A stretch of DNA of 64,000 nucleotides from Pleodorina starrii (GCA_030267565.1 BRXU01000051.1:310001-374000); one strand, 5' to 3'. Shown: positions 20,035-32,331, counted from the first letter of the stretch. The notes: generated from the letters alone by a model not told the origin. Numbers and translations are program-made.

Positions 20035-22594
20035 CTACTGCCTCTGCGGCGGCTGCTGGTTGGCGGGCTGCTGACTCTGCCGCTGGTACCTTTCCCGCAG
20101 CGCCTGCAGCTTCTCCCGCAGCGCTTGCTCGTCCCGCTGCAGCAGCTGCGCCTCCAGTTTGCTGTGCAGCTCCTCGCGCTGCTGCCGCTGCTGCTGCTGC
20201 TGGTGCCGAGACAGCGCGTCGGCGGCGTTGCGGCCGGCCTGGGTTGGGCGGGGGGCGGGGTGGCGGGGAGGGCCAAGGGCGGGGGGCGGTGGAGGCGGCA
20301 GGGGCCAGGGATTGAGGCCAGGGATACACACAAACAATCGCGCACACAGACAGGTATGAAGCAAAGTCGCGCGTTTCTGGGGCACCAACGCCCAGGCGCT
20401 CAAGGCACGTTTCGGTCCGACGCAGCCGGGAGATATGTTCGGAAAGTAGTGCTGGGTGGGTTCCGGGTCCGTTCGCTGACGCCGTCTCCGTTCCTTAGCT
20501 GCGGTATCTTCTTCTTTCCCTTCCCCAGCCAGGCGCTCACAGGGACGTTTAGACGTCCCTGAGAAGCAGCCGGGGAGGAGGATGTGACCCGACGGAGAAG
20601 CGACAAGCAGTGGACCCTCCCTGGCCCTCCCACGCCCGGCCACCCGCCACCACGTCGCCGCGGTCACTAACTCACGTCTCCCAGCCGCCACAGGGTATGC
20701 GAACAGGGTGGTGCTGCGTCGCCGTATCGTACTACAGCCGTACGACGCACGTACCTGCACCGCCGCGCCCGCGAGCTGCCCCACCGCCAGCCCCGTCCGC
20801 AGCCGCCTCGCCGCCGTTGCGGCGGCGGAGGCCGCCTGCAGCACCAGCGGCCGAGTGTACGACAGCTTGGCGGTCTCTACGAGGTGGCCCTCCACCGCAC
20901 CTACGGGGACACGTGGTGGTGGTGGTGGTGGCGGTGGACGTGGGGGAGGGTGTTAAGGAGGGTGTTGAGAAGGGTGTTGAGGATGTGGGGGAGGTGGAGG
21001 ACGTCTTTGGTCGGTCTCTCTCTTCGGGTATTTACCACCGACAAGCTACGAGCCGTTACAGTGTACTGGAGCGAGCACGTCTTAAGCCGGTCTCCCCCAC
21101 GGCCGCGCTCAGCGTTTCTTGGTTTCGGTCGATGCGATACTCGTTGAGAGGCAAGCCTTTCAACTGTCTGACCCTAGCGCGAGCTAGCGAGCGAAGTGGA
21201 AAAGCAAAAACCCGGGGTGCAGGTGCAATGCAGCTCTCCGGCGCCGCCCAACCCATTCCGCACCCCCGCAACAAAGCACGTGGGTACGTGCATCCGCTCG
21301 CGTTCGGAAGTTCGCACGTTCGCGCCGCTCACCGCGCGCGCCGCGCTCCGCCTTGGCCACCGCCGGTACGACATGGTTTCGGAGCGCCGCGTCGGCGGCA
21401 GCCACGCCGCCGCGCACGCCCGTCTCCGCCGTCGTCGCCAGCGCGGCGGCGGACCGCACGCCGCGGGTGAGCTCTCCGCCCAGCGCGCCCAGCTCCTGGC
21501 AGCGTGGCATTGTTGGAATAGTTAGGGAATACCATGATGGATACGATGGATATGGGCATATATGGATACGATGGATACGATATGGATACTATCGATACGA
21601 TGGATACGATATGGATACTATCGATACGATGGATACATACGATGGATATGGGCACACACCGTGTTAATGACTTGCCAAGATGGGTCCCAAATGACTTGCC
21701 AAGATGGGTTCAATATTGGGTGTCAAGATGGGTCCAATTTGCGAGATTCCAGTACTTTGGCTGCAGCAACCAGTCGCCTTGGCAACCGGCCTGGAGCTCA
21801 ATGGAGAACTGGGGTGGCCGCAGTAACGGTGGGAGGTCAGGGCATATGGGTTGATGGGCGTCAATGAGTGATATGGCTTCGGGGGTACCGGTAATGTAAT
21901 GTGCGCGGTGGGGGACCATGCATCCGTTGTTCCCTGCACACACCGACCCGACACAATGCCCGCCGACCCGACACAATGCCCGCCGACCCGACACAATGCC
22001 GACCCGACACAATGCCGACCCGGCCAGGCCCCGCATCCAGTCCAGCCCAGTCCACACCTGCACGCAGTCCGACATCTCCAGCCCCGCCAGCCGCATGGAC
22101 GCCGCCGTGTCCGGAAGCTCCGCCTCCACCACCGCCATCAGTCGCTCAGCGCGGTGCGCGGCGCGAGCCAGCGCCCACACCGCCGGCACGGAAGCCAGCA
22201 GCAGCACCGCCGCCGCAAGGCACAGTATGAAGGTGCCGAGGCTGGGGAGGAGGGAGATGAGCGACACGAGGGCGGGCGGCAGCCCGGCGGCGGCGGCCGC
22301 CGCTGCCGCGGCGGCCGGCGGCGCCGCCGCTGTGGTGCTGGCGAGGAGCGCGGCGGCTGCGTGGTGTGTGACGGCCGGTGTGGCGGCGGCGAGGGCGCAG
22401 CGGATGGGGTGGTGTCTGGGGAGGCGGTTGGAGGGGGCGAGTCGGGGGCGGCTAGGGGCTGGGCTGCCGCCGGCGAGCTGTAGCCGGTGCAGCGGGCAGA
22501 GGAGGTGCGTGGCCCGGCCCAAGGCGCGCCACCTGAAGAGCATGCGTGTGGGGAGGAGATGGGTGAGTTGCGGGGGGCGTGTCCGAGCGGGCAT
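20035..22594 (-). CDS. Plastid-type membrane protein with amphipathic helix and Gln-rich tail (349 aa, 4 exons)
   Basis: Exons on the minus strand are 22594-22058, 21495-21333, 20900-20755 and 20238-20035, all frame-consistent. Residues 1-70 are rich in Arg, Ser, Pro and Leu without acids, as expected of an algal plastid or mitochondrial transit peptide. An alanine-rich linker follows, then one hydrophobic segment at about 118-142 (LGTFILCLAAAVLLLASVPAVW). Next comes the conserved-looking block LPDTAASMRLAGLEMSDCVQ spliced to ELGALGGELTRGVRSAAALA, which resembles DUF948-like transmembrane proteins of plant chloroplasts. Residues 283-349 form a Gln-rich coiled coil (LSRHQQQQQRQQREELHSKL). Function is unknown; it is probably a one-pass thylakoid or envelope protein with a stromal coiled coil. 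The plant similarity is from memory of the motif pattern, not an alignment. Confidence 0.75.
21534..21655. repeat. ATGGATACG-type minisatellite in intron 1 of the membrane-protein gene
   Basis: Nested repeats of GATACGATGGATACGATATG and GATACTATCGATACGATGG. They sit within about 40-160 bp of the exon 2 acceptor. Confidence 0.9.
21941..22024. repeat. GACCCGACACAATGCC tandem repeat
   Basis: Five copies of 16-20 bp in intron 1, close to the exon 1 donor at 22058. Confidence 0.9.
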
Positions 22595-23219
22595 GGTGCA
22601 CAGGTGACGACAACCTGCGAAACGCCTGGGGTGTGGGGTAACGCTCGCATCGAGTACGCGAGTTCAGGTTGACGGCCCCCCGGCATCAGCAGTCACATGG
22701 ATGTGACGGTCCTGCAAGATCCCCATGCCACCTGCCTTAGCGACCCGGCACAGGAGGCACCGACGGCCATTCCAACGACCGCCGGCGCACGGAACGAGAT
22801 GCACGCAGCCAGAGATCCGCGTCTATTGTTTGTCGCTGCTACATAGACATAATAGTATGGATGTGTTCGCAACCAGCCGCAAGATTGATAAGAGAGTGAT
22901 GCGAGTACCGGTACGCCACGCGTACTCAACACGTTCAAATATCCATGCTGAAGTAAGAGTTAATTTATTACCAAATATCAATAGGACCGAAACGCTGGAT
23001 TGGAGCCAAAAAGTGGGACTGTCGTACGATCGAGTCTTAAGCATCCTAAGCATTTTAGTTCTCCAAGTTGAATTACAGTTATCTCAATTCATTCTCATCA
23101 ATTCATGCTTGCATTGCTCTTGTCACACAGCGGAGGCGCTTCAGACACCTTTCGCGGGCTTCAGCTGTCGCGCCTCGTTTTGTATGAAGTGACAGCCACC
23201 TGGCTCCGCGGCGGCCAAG
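22595..23219. other. Divergent promoter region between the membrane-protein and LRR genes
   Basis: The two genes start outward from this 625-bp gap (ATG 22594 leftward, ATG 23220 rightward). 22950-23110 is AT-rich for this genome. No further gene is seen. Confidence 0.5.
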
Positions 23220-26200
23220 ATGGTTACCACGGCCAAGAAGGGTAGGCGCAGCAGCACAACTGCTGTTCCCGCAACGCCGGCTGCTGCCGGCAGGACTTCG
23301 GGGGAACTTGAGCCCGAGGAATGTACAAGCCTGACGCAGGTGTGCAACTGAGCGTGGGTGCTTTCTACTTTTATGGCATCAAGGATACAATGCTATGGCA
23401 GATTTCGCGTTCTCTGGCAGCGCAGCGCAAGGGCCGCAAAGGCAACCTCTCGCTCGTTACTTTTGTTGCAGGTGCTCGCACAACACCTTGGTGCGCACCT
23501 TTCGCAAAACGATCTGCTGTCCTGTAGGTGTGCTTGCAAGGAATGGTGCAAGAGCATGTCCGCTGGTGAGGGCGCGTAGTTTTACATAGTCCTTCAGCCG
23601 CGTTACGTCAAATTGCAAACGTCGCCTTGCAATGGTCTTTGCACTGTGCAGGGCGAACGGATGTGACAATCCAGCAGCTCAGGCTGAGCGGTGAAGACGA
23701 TGACACATTGCCAGCCCTCGTCAGCCTCCCCCAGATTTTCCCGGCCGCTGAATCGCTCTCCCTGTACTTCAGCGAGCGGCTCTCACCGTCGGCTGTCCTG
23801 ATCGCAACTTTGGTGCTCCAGCGGGATCAGTTTTATGGCCGGATTAAGCACTTATCCCTGGCAAGCACCTCGCCCCAAGGGCTCAGCAAACACAGCTCCT
23901 GGCCCCAGGGGATGCCCTACTGGCCAATCGACCTGTCCGGCATGCAGGTTGGTTACCTTATGCGTTTGGTTACCAACCGCGTGTGGCACCGGGAGCTCTC
24001 GCGCAAACCCAATCTCCGTGCGCCTTCTGGATGTCTGCGGAAAGCAGTCATGGACAAAACGGAACTCCGTTGGGGGACGGCTGCGGGCATAGCATGGCGT
24101 CTTGGCCCTTTTCGTTTTTAGGGGGCCCTGCATGCGTGTCCGCACCTGTGGTCCTTTGGGTCCACCGCAGTGCGCTTTATTCAAATGCGCTCTGGGGCCC
24201 TTTGCATGCGTGTCATCGGAGACAAAATGCGCTTTTGGGTTATCAATGAGGGGCGCATCCGAATGTATCGTACTCCCCGGCCCGCTCTTGCCAGTTCCGT
24301 CCTTTTCACGGGGAGCATTGCCCTTCCCTGCAATCCATCGCGTGTTCAGGGGCTGGAGTCGCTCACGTTCACCGGCCGCGCGCCGCAAGCCGACGTGCTC
24401 TCCACCGTCGCGACAACCTGCACCGGCCTCACCTCGCTCGTGCTGGGGCTGAAACCGGAGGTGCGTTGCTGGCTTGCCATGCCGGGCCGTGCGGCGTGCG
24501 ACTGCCTGTCTGGATCCACTGCCTCCCAGCGATGCCACGCCTGGCATATCTGGAGTGGTGCCCGTGCAAGGCGCAAGGTGCCAGGCTTCCCCCGTTTTCA
24601 TCAGCAAGCAAGAAACCTAATCAAAGACGTCCAGCGAAAGGTGGTCGGGGGGGTTGATCGTAGTCCGCCCCCGCCCCACCATGTTTGTGGACAACCCGCG
24701 GCGTTCACGCTCAGGCCCGACCCATTGTGTGTTGGTGCGCTGCCTGAGCGGTTTGCTGAGTACCGTAACAGGGTGGCAACGAGCCTTAAGTCAGTCCTTG
24801 TCGCCCCCCGTCACCACAACGTCCGCAGTGACTCATTGTTGTATAAAGGAGCATAGCACTCCCTGACCCCCTCACCACGCTTCCAGAAACAGCCGCAGCA
24901 CATATCTGGTATGTGCACCTGTAGTGCGCCGCATGCATACTCGGCGTGGACGGGAGCCGTCCCGCCGCCCCTGCTTGACCAAACCAAGATATCAGGAGCC
25001 TCCTCAGCTCACTCTCTCCGGTCGACGCCCGCCGCCTGGATCCCCCCTGGATTCGCCGCTCCGCACCTCGGCCCCACAGGATCCGCTGGTGCTGCCCTCG
25101 GGCGAGCAGGGCTCCAGTCTCGTCACCCGGCCCTCGGCAATGCATGTCATCTCCAAGATGACGTCGCTCCGGCAGCTCTCGCTCTTCCTGGAGGACAACA
25201 GCTGGGACTGGGACGACGAAGACGCGGGCCCGAGCGCGCAGCTGACGGCGCTGACCTCGCTGACGGGGCTCACGGAGCTGCGGCTGGGAGGCGCGGCGGT
25301 GGGTTTGCGGTAGGGGCGCGGCGGTGGGTTCGCGGCAGGGGCGCGGCGGTGGGTTCGCGACGGTGGGTTTGCGGTAGGGCCGCCGCGGAGACGACGTGTG
25401 ATGCCGCAGAACGGAGGGGGCGCATTGCTGCAGAGCAATTGTCGTCGAGAAGCTCCTGTGCAGCTGGCGCGCAACGCGCATGTCGGCGTCGTTTCCGCAG
25501 CAGCGTTTTCCCGGGAGGAGCCACAGGGCTGGGCTTGTATTGTGGGGCAAGGCACCCCGCCGGTTGGGCGATTGGGTGTGAGGTTAAAGCCCAATGGTTA
25601 GCTGTTAGGTCCCTGCTACACGCTCCTCCCTAACATGTTCCCGCATGGGTGGGAATGACGGCCGATGTTCGATTATTGCGCACAGGTGAGCGCCGAGGCG
25701 GTGCGTGTGTTTCTCAAGGCAGCGCGGAGGCTGCGGCGCGTGGCGTTCGTGTTCGACGCCGTGTCCGGAAAGCTCCACGACCGCAGGGTGGGTGGGTGCA
25801 GAAGTTTGACTTGGCCGCCGCCGGCTGCCGCGCATGGTACCCGCATGGGAATGCTTGCCTTCGGCAACGACTCGCGCTGCATTGCCAGGAATGCAACTCA
25901 ACCCTCTGCGCACCTGCGCCCGCGGGAGAAGGTTTTTCCGCCACGCTTCTGGCGCCGCTTTACTATCCTTGAAGCGAGACACGCGCGAGACATGCAGCGA
26001 GTTAGCGCCGCTTGGGCATGACGAGGAAAATGCCATCGACCTGCTTTTGTCACCCCGCTGGTTGACCAATGTCACCAACGCAGCCCCTTTTTGCCCTCTC
26101 GCAGGACCTGGCCCTGTGGAAGCAGATGCGTCACGTGGAGCTTCGGCTGCAGGGCCGGCTGCTGGAGAGCGACCTTCCGCTGCTGGTGCTGGGCCTGCGA

Positions 26201-29200
26201 ACCAATTTGGTGTCGTTGCACCTCAGGTGGGAAAGAAGGCTGCAATGCAAAGCTTGGCGACATAAGGGCGGCAGGGTGCAGGCGAAGCGGGTCGAGGTAA
26301 TCCTTTTCATGAGGACGAAAAGATTCATGTCGAGGCCGGTTGTGTAGCGGTCACGGTCTTGGGGCGGAGACCCCGTCGTTCACGCGAAGGCGCTCTGTAT
26401 GCTACGGTGCATGCGCAGTCAAGCAATGCACGAGCGAATGCACGTCCGTGCGTTTACACCTGGAATGTGTTACATCTCAGCGCACAAAGCGTTCAGTACA
26501 TGCCACACACGCTCTTGTCCCGCATCCTTTCGGGCATTCACCATCCTTCCCGTCCACTTTTCTGGTTCCGCCTGGACCTAACTGCGTCTGCGTGATACTC
26601 CCTGATACGCCCTTTCCCTGCTCGCAACCCCCGCGCCTCCGCACCGCTTGTTGCCCCATCCTGCAGCGATTGCTCGGTCAGCCCCTACTCTGTAAGCGCG
26701 CTGTCAAGCCTGGCGTCGCTGACGGAGCTCTGCATTGGTTCGTGGAGGCCGGTCGGGGCTCCGGCGGCGGCAGAGGGCACAGAGGTTCCGGCGGTCCGCG
26801 GCGCGCTCGTGGGGCTGCTGGCGGGGCCGCTGGGGGAGCGGCTGGAGGTTCTGCGCATGGAGCTCTCGGACGCCAGCAAGGAAATTTACGACGACTTGCC
26901 ACGGTGGGGGCACCGGGGCGGCGCTGCTGGTGCTGCTGCGGCACCCGCCGCTTGATGCGGGTGCTGTGTGGCGTCCTTTCTTAGGGAAAGCAGTCGATGG
27001 AAAGCTTTGGATGGCGACACATTATTTATTTTGAGCTGCGCTTGCACCGCACCCATGAAAGCTTAACAAACGGGATGCGTTGGGATGCGATGGACTGCGA
27101 ATTACGGCATCCTGCAGCATCCACACCCTGCACCAACCTGTTTAGTAGTGTCCCTTTCGCTGTGGTGGCACACACCGCCCTCCTGGCAGGCTGGCGGAGA
27201 CCTGGGCCCATGGGTCGCTGCGCGTCTTGCACCTGGCCCATGCCAGCGCCTACTCCCTGACCTCTACGGCTGCCCTGGCGAGCCTGGCGGGGCTGAGCAG
27301 CCTGCGGGACCTGAGGGTGTCAATCGAGGTAGGTTGCCGCCTCCCGTTCCTCCCGTTCCTCCCGCGGGGTTTCCGCCATTGCCCGCGAATAGGTAAATTG
27401 TGGGAATGTCACTGACAGGGATTGGGCGACAAGGAGGAAGTGTGACCTGTACGTGCAACTGCTCTGTGCGAAAGCTGGTAAGGCAGCGCACAACTGAGTG
27501 GGAATGAATGGGACAACGTGTGCTTTGGACAGCGCCGTGCTGCGGTGGCAGCCGCCTTTCCCGCCGCGTCGCACGCGTGTGCGTGCACGGAGTGCGCGCC
27601 GTCTTGCCAAAGCCGCCGCGAGGGACCGGTCACTGCATGCCCATCACGGCACTGGACGTGCACCTGCAGGGCCAGGCTTGCCGCGACGGCTCTGCACTCC
27701 GGGCCGCGTGGCTTCCCCCGAACCTTACCTGCCTGGAGCTCGCGGGCGTGCACCTGCCGTGCGGGGAGGAGGAGCTCGTGGACCCGGAGAAGCAGCACCC
27801 GCACCCGCAGCAGCTGTCTCAGCAGCTTTGCATGGCGTCACCAGATCACACCAACGAGCACGTGGGGAGGGAGTCTGGCGGGGAGGCCGGCGAGGAGGGC
27901 GCCGAGGTGCCGACGGGCGCGCGCGGCGCGCGCCAGACCCGCGATTCGGTGAAACACCGGCGCATGGAGGCGCCGCGGGCGGCGGCGGCGGGCGCGGCGG
28001 CGGCGGCAGCTGGCGGATCGGAGCCCAGCGGTGACGTGCGGTGCGGCCATGCGCGGCTGCGGAACCTGCAGCGGCTGCGCCTTCACTCCTGCCGCTTCGG
28101 CTGCTGCGGCCACTTGGAGGTGCGAGGAGAGCAGCTCACCGACCGCTCTGTTGATGTGGTTGTGACACTGGGGGCTTCAGAGTCCGTGGAAGAGTAGAGC
28201 CAAGGGGCCCGCGGGCCGTGCACTGCAGCGGAGGTGACCACCGCTGTATAAACCCGAAGTGGTCGACTCCGCAAGCGCAACGGCCGCAGGGTTCGACTGG
28301 CACCGCCTTTTAAAATCGCGTACCTGTCCGCCCCGGCCTTGCCCCCGACTGCTTTATCTTATTAGTCTATGCCCACCCGCCGTCCGTTTGCCCTGGGCCG
28401 TCTCACGTGTGCAGGCGGCTCTGGGCCCGGCCGTCCTGCCCCAGCTCGTGTCGCTGGAGCTCAACGATGTTGGCGACCTGGCGGAGGAGCACCTGTCGGG
28501 ACTGGCGGCACTCACCGGCCTGACCAGCCTGTCCGTGTGCGCGCTGGTAAGGTGCCGCGGACCCATGCTCGCAACCGGGGAGACATTCTTGGCCCCGGTA
28601 CTGTCATGACGGGGGATGGTGATGGTGGTGTACCCGGGAAGGGAAGGGCAGGGCTGCAATGGCACCCGGTCGGTAGGAGTGGGTTTGGGGCGCGCGTGTG
28701 CGGACATGCGCCGCTGGCATGAGTTGTTCAAGCGCGTTCAACGGGTGGTCTTCGAAACAAACTCGAACTTGTTGAAGGGCGGGGGTGGGGCTGCGGCTGA
28801 GCAGCATCTGATGGATACGTTCGGTTCGTGCGCCTATCTCGTGCGCCCTGCTCGTTCGTCTCGCCTCGTGTCTCTTCTGGCGCGCACACGCCGGTGGATC
28901 GGGTGCCCTCAAGTTACCATTGGATATGCGTGCTTCCTCAGCCGCCCCGCCGCTGGGGGCTGGGAGGTTGCGGCGCCTCTCGCCTCCAGGACCTATGTCC
29001 TCTGGTGTGCACACCACTACTCTAACCTTGGCGCGTTTGATCTTATATGGTCCAGCGCAATCCACACCCTCCCCCCTCCTCCCTCGCGCGCTGACATATT
29101 GCCCTATGCGCTCCTCCCGTCCCGGCGCTGCCACCCAACGCGAAACGCCAACCTCAGGGCCACTCGTCCATCAGCAGCTCCAGCATGGCGCACGTGAGCG

Positions 29201-29651
29201 GCCTGGTGGGGCTGCGGCGGCTGCGCTGGCACGCTGGCGATTCGTTAGACGCGCCGCCGCACCCGGCAATGCTCAAGGTACGCCAGTCGGGCTATCGGGG
29301 TTGGCGCGACGCGAACAATACCACCGGTTGATATGACATGAAGGTAGTGAGGCAGGTAGCCATAGGGCTCGCGTCTGTAGACAATGGCGCGGGTTGCGGG
29401 GTGGCGCCGGCAGTGCGCCACTACGAATCGAGCAACTATCCGCAATGTCGGTCGCCATGGAGTGATTCCTGTACCTCGCCGCATCCCCAGTTGACACCAG
29501 GTGCGACCTCCCCGTGTCCCCCCTGTCGCAGCCCCTTCGGCGGCTGGTCTCGCTGGACGTGTCCAGCGGCCAGTGGTGGCGCATGAGCCGCTGGCACGTC
29601 GCGTCGGCCCTGGCGGAGGAGCTCCCCTTGTGTGAGGTGGCGGTCAGCTAG
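23220..29651 (+). CDS. F-box-like leucine-rich-repeat protein (800 aa, 13 exons)
   Basis: Exons are 23220-23339, 23472-23565, 23652-23947, 24350-24460, 24996-25298, 25686-25787, 26105-26226, 26667-26903, 27190-27328, 27613-28119, 28415-28546, 29158-29277 and 29532-29651. They sum to 2403 nt with every phase matching; the start of exon 10 is the least certain. After a low-complexity basic leader (residues 1-40), VLAQHLGAHLSQNDLLSCRC and ACKEWCKS resemble an F-box, the SKP1-binding module. The rest is irregular LRR: FPAAESLSLYFSERLSP, GLESLTFTGRAPQAD, LTGLTELRLGGAAV, MRHVELRLQGRLLESD, LERLEVLRMEL-like, GSLRVLHLAHASAYSLTS, LQRLRLHSCRF, LPQLVSLELNDVGDLAEEHL and PLRRLVSLDVSSGQW. The likely role is substrate recognition in an SCF ubiquitin ligase, inferred only from architecture. 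An acidic/alanine-rich insertion lies in exon 10. Confidence 0.78.
24817..24866 (-). repeat. Dispersed short element, copy 2 (inverted)
   Basis: The reverse complement reads TCAGGGAGTGCTATGCTCCT then TTATACAACAATGAGTCACT, matching 14551-14604. It lies in intron 4 of the LRR gene. Confidence 0.8.
25291..25378. repeat. Tandem repeat overlapping the exon 5 donor of the LRR gene
   Basis: GCGCGGCGGTGGGTTTGCGG and near-copies recur about every 25 bp (25291, 25317, 25343, with a shorter copy at 25359). Each unit contains the donor GCG|GTGGGTT used at 25298/25299. Confidence 0.85.
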
Positions 29652-31452
29652 GCTGCGCCGCCATGGGGAGTAAAGCAGCGCGACATACAGCAGCGGGGAC
29701 GCAGCTCGCAGGCCATCTTACGCCTAAGCTTCGTCGCACCACCGCTGCTGCGGTCCGCTGTCGCATGCCTGTGACCACGCGTCGTACGTACGCAACGAGG
29801 CGGGTACCGGCAGCCCGGTCGGACACTCTGCGCTGCGCGTCTGCACTCCTTTTCAGCACACGGCGTGGCATCTTCTTGCGGTAGACGCATCAAGCCTACC
29901 GTAGCGCATTGCGCGCGTTGCGGGGTTCTTCTGGGCGTATTGCCAAGTCTCGCAGGGTCCGCTCCCGGAGGGTGAGCCGTGCGCACGCTCTTGAATGGGG
30001 CGGGTGTCTGGCAGTGACACATGTTTTCTTGGCTGGTGCATGGCTTCCACACACTACACTTGTATGCATAGATAGGCAGCTTGGATAGGCAGCTTGACCA
30101 CGTCCGCGGTGTGCGCGTGGGGTGCTTGCATAGGCAGCTTGGTTTGTTTCGCAGCTCGGGGGGGTCGATCCTGACTTACTGTGAACGTAACGTGGGCGAC
30201 ATTCCGAAGTGCGGTGCGCAGGATGCGGTCGCCTCCCAGAGGGCTTTTCTCTCTTATCGTTCTTTCCAGGTCCGGCGTGCCTTTGGTGCCGTGCGAATAG
30301 CTACCTGGTAGCAGCAGGAGTCAGGAAAACGGAGGCCATGTGGAATTGTGGGCGCGTGTAGTTGGGATGCGGCTTCAAAACTCTTTGAGTGCGCCACTGA
30401 GGGTACAAGACAACGCTGACCGCTGACGCGCTAGCAGCACCAGCGAGCGGGTGTCCAGCGGGCCAAGCCGCCGTTGGCGGCGCGGATCGCTGATGGTCTC
30501 GCACACCCTTGCGGCCTGCGCGTGAGGGGAGTACCCTGCGGGAGCACGAGTTTCGGAAACATCGTTTCTGGGCGTGCCCGGTGGCGCAGGCTGCGGTTGA
30601 TCAGTTGACACTAGCCGCCGGCCAGAGGGGGATTCGCGCTGAGGTTGTTCGGTTTGTTCAGGCTCCGGTTGGCCCACAGTAAGTGTGCGTGGGATGTGAC
30701 TGTCCTTGCTACGGTCCCGGCCAGGGAGCACAGGCGGCGGGCATGACGGTAGCCGGTGCCCTTCCGCCTGGTTATAACGGAGATGACCATCTGTCGCATA
30801 ATGTCTGGTTGACTTTTGGGGCCTGCTTCGGGACTTCCTGACCTCGGGGCTCCCGCTTGGAGGGTGGAATTCGTTGAGGTTCTGTCTTTACGGATGGCTT
30901 CGGCCGGTGTATTTACGGACGTCGAGGCCGTAGGTGTAGGTTTCCGTTGGCCCACTGAGAAGGTCTCGATATGTATGTGTCGTTGGGGTGCCTTCCAAGT
31001 CAATGGCCCTCGCTGGTCTCAGCTATCAGGGGATGTGAAATGGATGGTTTTGGCCTGTGCCCGTTCCACGCCGTGACGTGACAAAGGTCTGCCGTGACGT
31101 GCCAAAGCAGAGATGTCTGCTGGGCCCAAACACGCAATCGTATATGTTGTATGTGACGTGAAAGTAGCGCGGCTTTGGAGGGTCGGATACGGTGGATGGG
31201 ATGCGATAAAAGTGCGTCGGCGAAGGCGATTGGGAGAGCGTGACACGGGTGCTCGTCACTGCTCCACCATCGCCCCCCGGAAATATAGACGATCCCTGTC
31301 TGTCCCAACTGTACGCCGCTGACCATCGGAGCGGACACCTGACGGAGTCAGTGACCCCTTACACGGAACCACCTGACGCCTTTCTCTTCTGAACGTCGAC
31401 ATGTACGCAGTACGGAGTATCCTTACACATTCGTGTTTGCCTTTTCTTCCAG
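29652..31452. other. 3' flank of the LRR gene; no firm gene
   Basis: GGCAGCTTGG recurs near 30075-30145 (TAGATAGGCAGCTTGGATAGG). On the minus strand, 30375-31003 holds two overlapping Ser/Pro/Gln-rich frames with related words (TVGQPEPEQ and SVGQRKPTP), possibly an old internal duplication. No splice structure or domain supports a gene. Confidence 0.4.
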
Positions 31453-31651
31453 CGGCTCTGTGCCTGGGCCCTTCCTGCGTTACTTGACGACGGCAGGTTT
31501 GTCGCACTTCGCCAGGGCCGGCAGTTGCCTCAGAAGCCTTACAGGCGGTCCACGTGCCGAATGGCACATTGCAGCGTCAAATGCTCTGGAGAATGTGCAT
31601 TACTTGACGGCTATCCTGACGAGCCTGTACAACACCGTGCTGCAGTTGAAG
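31453..31651 (+). CDS. Orphan internal exon, unknown protein
   Basis: A strong acceptor (TTTGCCTTTTCTTCCAG) is followed by 199 nt ending at AAG|GTACAA. The reading is GSVPGPFLRYLTTAGLSHFA, then EWHIAASNALENVHYLTAIL and TSLYNTVLQLK. It enters in phase 2 and ends in phase 0. The helical, balanced composition and both splice sites argue for a real exon, but neighbouring exons were not found. It could be a leftover of a gene disrupted by the recombinase locus that starts 680 bp downstream, or an upstream exon of it. Confidence 0.4.
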
Positions 31652-32331
31652 GTACAACTCGCACAACGATGCCTGACTGCCGTCTGTGGACAGGGTGTTT
31701 AGGCTTGCTCGTAAAATGATGATCTGCACCAGCAACCATACTACTTCTGCGGTTTTCGTGAAGTCGCAGCGGTTAGTCGTAGCTTTGCCGGACGCCATCG
31801 CCCCAATGTACCCCGGCCGGGGACGCCGGGCCCGTCGGCCAGGGACGGGCCCAGGGACGGGCCCGCCGTCCCCGGCCGCGCGGCCGTGATGAAACTCCCC
31901 GCGCTTCGCCAAAACGCGCATTTCTCGCCGCCAAAAAATACCAAAATATATTGCATACATACGGGAGGACGCCTAAGCAGTGTTTTGGCTGCTCGGCCGC
32001 TCACAGGCTCAGACCTTCAGCCGTACTGCAAGCAGCAAGCGCGAACCCCTATGCTCCTGCGATATCTTTCGCAACCGCTTGCTTACAGACAAAAGAAATT
32101 GCAACCTTCCAATTTAACCATAGAAGAACCATAGAAGGCTGCATGTAAGAGAAGCTCCTTGTGAGAATATTTCGCAACCGCTTGCTTACAAAACATAAGA
32201 AAATGCAACCTTCCAAATAAACCATAGAGGGCTGCATTTAGGAGAGGCTACTCGTGAACTCTTGCACGACTGCCCAGCCATGTACGCGCCACTGCGCTTG
32301 AGGCCTTGAGCGATAGCTTACCTCGCGAAAA
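31652..32331. other. 5' flank of the recombinase gene
   Basis: 31815-31885 is GC palindromic (GGGACGGGCCCAGGGACGGG). 32066-32260 is an approximately 95-bp sequence present twice in tandem. No gene is seen. Confidence 0.6.
32066..32260. repeat. Tandem duplication (about 95 bp x 2) upstream of the recombinase gene
   Basis: TTTCGCAACCGCTTGCTTAC, GCAACCTTCCAA and ACCATAGA...GGCTGCAT occur at 32066-32168 and again at 32169-32260 with small indels. The second copy ends about 70 bp before the ATG. Confidence 0.9.
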
